Assembly (NCBI RefSeq): GCF_963924675.1 | Contig: NC_089222.1 | Span: 7,074,501-7,138,500 of the forward strand | DNA: 64,000 bases | Direction of reading: 5' to 3' | Source: Phocoena phocoena | Lineage: Eukaryota > Chordata > Mammalia > Artiodactyla > Phocoenidae | Shown here: positions 59,395 through 64,000 of the stretch, piece by piece | Position numbering within the stretch: the first letter of the stretch is position 1 | Layout: each line of letters begins with the position of its first letter | The notes under the pieces: model-generated | Database searches by the model: none | What the model saw: the letters and a program-made list of their open reading frames with translations, nothing else | Told to the model about the DNA's origin: nothing | Program-made: the position numbers and the translations under genes

Positions 59395-59603
59395 TGGTGG
59401 CGCAATGGTTGAGAGTCCGCCTGCTGATGCGGGAGACATGGGTTCGTGCCCCGGGCCGGAAGGATCCCACATGCCGCGGAGTGGCTGGGCCCGTGAGCCA
59501 TGGCCGCTGAGCCTGCGCGTCCGGAGCCTGTGCTCCACCATGGGAGAGGCCACAACAGTGAGAGGCCCGTGTACCGCAAACAAACAAAGAAACAAAAAAA
59601 ACC
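59395..59603 (+). mobile_element. CHR SINE, short form, abutting an L1
   Basis: Sense orientation. The head is 'gggcttccctggtggcgcaa' and the body ends 'gaggcccgtgtaccgc', with a CAAA/GAAA-rich tail. The flanks 'aggttata' (59384-59391) and 'aagttata' (59604-59611) are a possible short TSD. The L1 tail begins within about 10 bp of the SINE end. Confidence 0.92.
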
Positions 59604-59611
59604 AAGTTATA

Positions 59612-59903
59612 TATAGAGAACAGACTTGTGGTTGCCAAGGGGGAGGGGGTGGAGGAAGGACGGAGTGCGAGTTTGGGGTGCAGATGCAAACTATTATATA
59701 TAGAATGTAAAAACAACAAGGTCCTTCTGTATAGCACAGGGAACTATATTCAAAACCCTGTGATAAACCATAATGGAAAAGAACCTGAAAAAATGAATGT
59801 ATATATATGTATAACTGAATCACTTTGCTGTATGGCAGAAATTAACACAACATTGTAAACCAACTATACTTCAATAAAATAAATTAGAAAACAAACAAAC
59901 AAA
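59612..59903 (+). mobile_element. L1 3' end
   Basis: 'agagaacagacttgtggttg', 'gcacagggaactatattcaa' and 'cacaacattgtaaaccaact' form the sense tail, ending in A and CAAA units. Its 5' truncation point coincides with the SINE on its left. Confidence 0.93.
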
Positions 59904-60129
59904 TTCTATGGTCCTTAAAGGGGTGCTATCTCATCTGATTTGGAAAAAGAATGGATTGACATAATACCTCTTTGTCCAGTGCTTTTTGCTGGACTGTGGT
60001 TTCTTAATTATGATAATTGACACTTAAGCAAATTTACATAATTGTGAGGTACAACATTTTAAAAAGGGACAGAAAGATGTTCTATGGAATACCAACAGAG
60101 AAAAAAGATAATAATAATGATCAAACCAG

Positions 60130-60246
60130 ATAAAGGACAGTTGCAGCATTGCAGAATGGGGGAAGATCCCAGGAAACTAGGCTTGATTCCAACCTTGCCA
60201 CTGCCTAACTGTGAGCACTTGAGCAAATCATTTAAGTTGTTTAACC
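60130..60246 (+). repeat. MIR SINE, left part
   Basis: 'ggcttgattccaaccttgcc' and 'cttgagcaaatcatttaagt' follow MIR in sense orientation. The element is interrupted at 60254 by a hAT MITE and continues at 60585. Confidence 0.75.
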
Positions 60247-60254
60247 TTCTAGAC

Positions 60255-60576
60255 CAGTGCTGGCCAATCAATTAAAAGTCAGGCAACAAATACAAACCAC
60301 GTATGTATTCTTGAATATTCTAGTAGCTGCATTAAACATTTTTTAAGAAGAATATGTGAAGTTAATTTTAAACCTACTTTACTTAACCAAATATACAAAA
60401 TTTATCATGTAGACATGCAATTTCCAGATTGTTAATGAGATATTTTACATTTCTTTTTCATTCTAAATCTGCAAATTTCAGTACGTATTTTACACTTCCA
60501 ACACGTTTCCATTCAGATCAACCTGATTTCAAGTGCTCACTAGCTACATGTGTCTCATAGCTGCCGGACAATGCAG
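60255..60576 (+). mobile_element. hAT-Charlie MITE nested in MIR
   Basis: The left end 'cagtgctggccaatcaatta' and the right end 'agctgccggacaatgcag' are inverted termini. The 8 bp flanks ttctagac (60247-60254) and ttttagac (60577-60584) match at 7 of 8. The inside keeps 'aatgagatattttacatttc' and 'tcaagtgctcactagctaca'. At 322 bp it has no transposase. Confidence 0.88.
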
Positions 60577-60584
60577 TTTTAGAC

Positions 60585-60640
60585 TCTCAGGGTCCTCATC
60601 TGTAAAATAAAGGAGGTGAATAGGTCATCTTATCCATGCC
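60585..60640 (+). repeat. MIR SINE, right part
   Basis: 'tctcagggtcctcatctgta' (aaataaagg) continues the MIR after the nested hAT element. Confidence 0.72.
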
Positions 60641-61575
60641 TAAGAACATTTAATTCTGTGGTGCTGCCTTTTGCATTAAATGGCCTTATATACAATAACT
60701 TTGAGCATGGACTAGATGCTTCTTTCTTTCTAAAATCAAACACATTACTCAAAATGCTGAGAATAAGTTTTCCCATGAAAAATGGAAAAATTTAATACCT
60801 CCCTCCAAACTTTTCTGTAGGACTTAAATAAATTGTGTATATCAAAGGACCTAACATGATAAATGCTCTCTCTCTCTATATATATATTTACATTTAGAAT
60901 TAAAATATACTAAGTATGAAAGCCAAGAGAATGGAGAAGTCTTTGTCATGGAGCAAATCTGCAACCATGGAATATGGTATGTATTACACTTGCCAGTTCA
61001 TGAAAATTGATATCTATTATTGGTTGTCCCACCCTCTTTTTCTGGAGTTTTCTTTCAGGACAGTTAATGATCCAACTCTCAGTCTAGGTACAGTACCTGA
61101 CTTTCCCTGAACAGGGAATGCTATGGGATAAAAACCAGCCCAATCTGACCACCTACACCTTGAGTCTGAATTTGGGGAAAAAATCTCCAGGAAGGAACAT
61201 GGTGGAGGAGTGTCATTCCAATGGGACAGTCCAGAAGGGACTGTCCATTTTCTCCTCCTGCCCATTTCTCTGGACCATCACTGGATGCTTTCCTTAGTAG
61301 GTCTGGTTACTCAGCTTTCCTTTGATTCTATAAGATTCCCTATAGCTTTCATATAAATTCCCCCTCTTTGATGAATACAGATATTTTCTGCCAAACACCC
61401 TGATTAAGCTAGGTCAAAAAATTATACTTTTAAGCTCCACAACCCCTTCTCATTTGGACACACCTCCAGTCCTAATATCAATTTCAACCCTTTGGATAGC
61501 TTCTTTCAATCTAACTGTGAGATAAATAGTCACTCACACTTGCTAAATTTCTGCTGGCAAGTTTTCTGGTCTTCC
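60641..61575. other. Unassigned sequence
   Basis: No gene recognised. A CT/AT microsatellite lies at 60867-60889 and a 9-10 bp inverted repeat at 61223-61246 ('gggacagtcc' and 'ggactgtcc', 5 nt loop). Confidence 0.45.
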
Positions 61576-61577
61576 AG

Positions 61578-61788
61578 GCTACAGCGTCCAAGATGGTAGC
61601 CACTCACTAGCCGCATGTGGTTATTTAAATTTAAGTTAATTAAAATTAAAGTTCAGGTTCTCATTTGTACCAGCCAAACTTCGAATGCTCAATAGCTACA
61701 TGTGACTAGTGGCTACTATATTGGGCAGCACAGAAATAGAAAGTTTCGCTCATCTCAGACAATTCTACTGGACAGCATGGGTCTAAGG
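61578..61788. mobile_element. hAT-Charlie MITE relic
   Basis: 'gatggtagccactcactagc' near the left and 'gtgactagtggctactatat' near the right are inverted, the palindromic structure of a non-autonomous Charlie element. The right flank 'ttctactggacagcatgggt' fits its outer terminus. Confidence 0.72.
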
Positions 61789-61958
61789 ACTTCCAGAACA
61801 TTTGTTCAAAAAAATTCATTAACTGTTGAGATACTTCCAACTGAAAGCTATTAAAGAAAAACAAAATGAAGTGTATAGTAGGAAAAAAGAATCCTTAAAA
61901 AAAATGGAGACTAAATGCATCTTGTACAAGAATAAAACAGAGTTCAACAAATGTGGAG

Positions 61959-62162
61959 CCGCATAGCACAGGGGGATCAGCTCGGAGCTTTGTGACCACC
62001 TACAGGGGTGGGAAACAGAGGTAGGAGGGAGACGCAAGAGGGAGAGGATATGGGGATATATGTATACATATAGCTGATTCACTTTGTTATACTGCAGAAA
62101 CTAACACACCATTGTAAAGCAACTGTACTCCAATAAAGATGTTAAAAAAACAAACAAAAAAA
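61959..62162 (+). mobile_element. Younger L1 3' end
   Basis: 'catatagctgattcactttg', 'tactgcagaaactaacacac' and 'gtactccaataaagatgtta' form the sense tail of the younger subfamily, with an A-rich end. 'atgtggag' (61951-61958) and 'gtgtggag' (62163-62170) are a probable TSD. Confidence 0.92.
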
Positions 62163-62174
62163 GTGTGGAGGAAT

Positions 62175-63850
62175 AGTTTTAAGGCTTTGAGAAAGAGTGC
62201 CCATGGAGATGAACAGACAATCCATATCTTAATTTTTCTTTTGGGGATTAGGAGATCCTTTTCAAAGACCTGCTCTTTTTAGGACATTGAATTGTTAAAT
62301 TATAGAGCGTTCATTTCCCATGTATCATTAGTGACTCACAAGTCATTCTCACTCATTTTCGAGCTAAGAGAGTTGTCCAGAAAGCATATGTCTCTTTCTG
62401 GGTCACACAGCTCAGTTACCTGCAGAAACAATGCACGTCTCCTCAAGTCCCAATCTAAACAGCTGTTATCTGTTGGGCAAGGTATATTCAGGACAGCTAA
62501 CTAAGAATCATTTCTGGAGCATTATTTTAACTAAAGATGGTCAAATCAGAGCCTTCCTGAACTCAGACTTCTTGGCCTCCTATGAAGCGGGAGGTGGTGC
62601 CATGGCCATATTACAGGTCAACATTATAGCCAGATGTATCTGGGTTTCTCTAAGGACCAGGAAAAAGGAAGTCAGCTCTCTGGAGTCATATAAGTAAACC
62701 TGACCCTGAACTGCCTAAATTTTATCCCCTGAAATTTGCAAGTCTCCATCTACTTTCTCAAGCAACTTGGGAAATTAAGTCATCGTTTGCAGGGGCATTT
62801 TGTTTAGATAAGGGTCTTCATAGCTAAAATAATGTGTTGAATAAGAAGGAAAAAAGGGTTTGTAGAATTTTTGGTGAAGTATACTGCAAGCCAGAATGAG
62901 AGAGAGCATTTCCTATTATTAAATGAAAGGTTTTATGTGAGGAAGAGAAAACTGTCAAGCGTATAAACCTGCATTAAATTAGGTCAGTTTCCAAAGAGAC
63001 ATATTCATGCATATGTAAGTAAAAAATATACTTTTGTCCTTGGGGCCTAAATCTACCAGCTCTTGAGTTCCGGGACTTATTCTGGACGTTCTGAAGTTTT
63101 ACATTTCCTTAAGTGGTTTAGTGTTGGCTTGGCCAAAGTCTCCCTTCCTGTCTGCCAAGTCTTCCTGTCTGTTACACATCTGATGGCTTCCTTCTGGGTC
63201 TGCTAACTGTTGCTGTCTGACAAATGAATTAACAAATAGGACATCATCAGAGTGGTTCCTAGATAATTAATGTACATTTGACATTTCAGTGATTTCATGC
63301 ATTGAAAGACATTTGCTTTCAATGGATACTCTTATTCTCAACTTTGGATTTTTTTCAGCTACTCTTTACAACCTTTTTGCAATAATAACCATGTTTCCTC
63401 CCCCAGGCTAAATCAAATTCCATGTATTTCACTTAACTTCTTTCATGACTTTCTGTCTCCTTTCCCGATGTTCTCATTGATTCTAAACTGGGTCATCACT
63501 TTAAGGTCCACTGGCCCATTCAATTTAATACATCTTTTTACTTTCCCCTGAGTAGATTAAGCTGGCACTCTGCACTGGGACTGGTCAGTAATGCCACACA
63601 GTGGGGGTCACCCCTTCGAGGAGGCTGGAGATCTGAACTCTAAGAGAAAAATCATATTAGAGGAATAATTTACTTTCTGAGGAATGGTAGAACCAAACTT
63701 AAAACTATATTTTATTGAGGTCTTCTGATTCTGTTCACCACCTCTTTGGAGCAAAAGCCAAGTAAAAAGACCCTTAAAGTCAACCTAACACAAACAAAAC
63801 CAAAAACTTATGTATTTCCATACCCATCCCCTTTAACTCACCGATAAACA
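62175..63850. other. Unassigned sequence
   Basis: No repeat family or exon recognised. Open frames at 62292-62697 have no domain. Confidence 0.4.
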
Positions 63851-63854
63851 TGTT

Positions 63855-64000
63855 CTGTTAGTTTCAGGTGCACAGCAAAGGGATTCAGTTATACATATAC
63901 ATGTATTCATTCTTTTTCAGATTCTTGTCTCATATGGGTTATCGGAGAATATTGAGTAGAGTTCCCTGTGCTATACAGGAGGTCCTTATTGGTTATCTGT
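63855..64000 (-). mobile_element. L1 3' end, antisense, cut by window end
   Basis: 'tgttagtttcaggtgcacag' through 'agttccctgtgctatacagg' is the antisense L1 tail. The last bases of the L1 and its poly(A) are missing on the left (it starts at 'tgttctgttag'), so the 3' end is itself truncated or diverged. It continues beyond the window. Confidence 0.9.

Noticed and set aside
1..64000. Bacterial-type genes, operons, ribosome binding sites, insertion sequences, or mitochondrial insertions
   Set aside because: None seen. Base composition, repeat content and absence of long coding frames are those of mammalian nuclear DNA.

Overview
This is intergenic or intronic mammalian DNA, most likely from a cetacean and probably a toothed whale. 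The diagnostic signal is eleven tRNA-derived SINEs of the CHR type. Their head reads 'gggcttccctggtgg' and their body contains 'catggctcacgggcccag' or its complement. They occur with many 5'-truncated LINE-1 3' ends of the cetartiodactyl type, whose sense-strand tail includes 'gcacagggaactatattca'. BovB, Bov-tA, porcine PRE and primate Alu sequences were not seen. The DNA is AT-rich and I found no convincing protein-coding gene. Every long open frame I examined is repeat-derived or lacks coding support.

Layout. 1-5.7 kb: unassigned sequence, a compound microsatellite inside an ancient repeat (1.4-2.3 kb), and an L1 3' end interrupted by a hAT transposon (4.26-5.28 kb). 5.7-9.25 kb: an old antisense L1 with most of ORF2 missing. 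9.25-17 kb: mostly unassigned sequence with MIR, MER20-like, L1 and old SINE pieces and a solo LTR (13.45-13.96 kb). 17.4-23.3 kb: a dense insertion zone with a CHR SINE, L1 ends, a Tigger-type MITE, an MLT1 LTR split by a retroposed fragment, an L1 5'UTR, a MER8-like MITE split by a SINE, and a 5'-inverted L1. 23.3-27.9 kb: mostly unassigned. 27.9-33.2 kb: the 5' half of an old antisense L1 (endonuclease region of ORF2 back to the 5' end), interrupted by two SINEs, a younger L1 end and an unassigned block. 36.5-41.7 kb: two further old antisense L1 copies, one carrying a Tigger-like element. 42.5-64 kb: unassigned sequence with MIR/L2 relics, CHR SINEs and L1 3' ends, the last running off the window.

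No genes work together here. What can be read is a record of transposition: DNA transposons and L1M/L2/MIR/MLT1 relics first, then cetartiodactyl L1 ends, then CHR SINEs. Target-site duplications (TSDs) confirm many individual events. The most interesting loci are a roughly 690 bp retroposed fragment of unidentified origin inside an MLT1 LTR, a twin-primed (inverted) L1 with a SINE inserted in its duplication, a hAT element inside an L1, and a weak exon-like segment near 58.5 kb. I did not find a previously undescribed biological system. Family names are from memory of consensus features; no database was searched.
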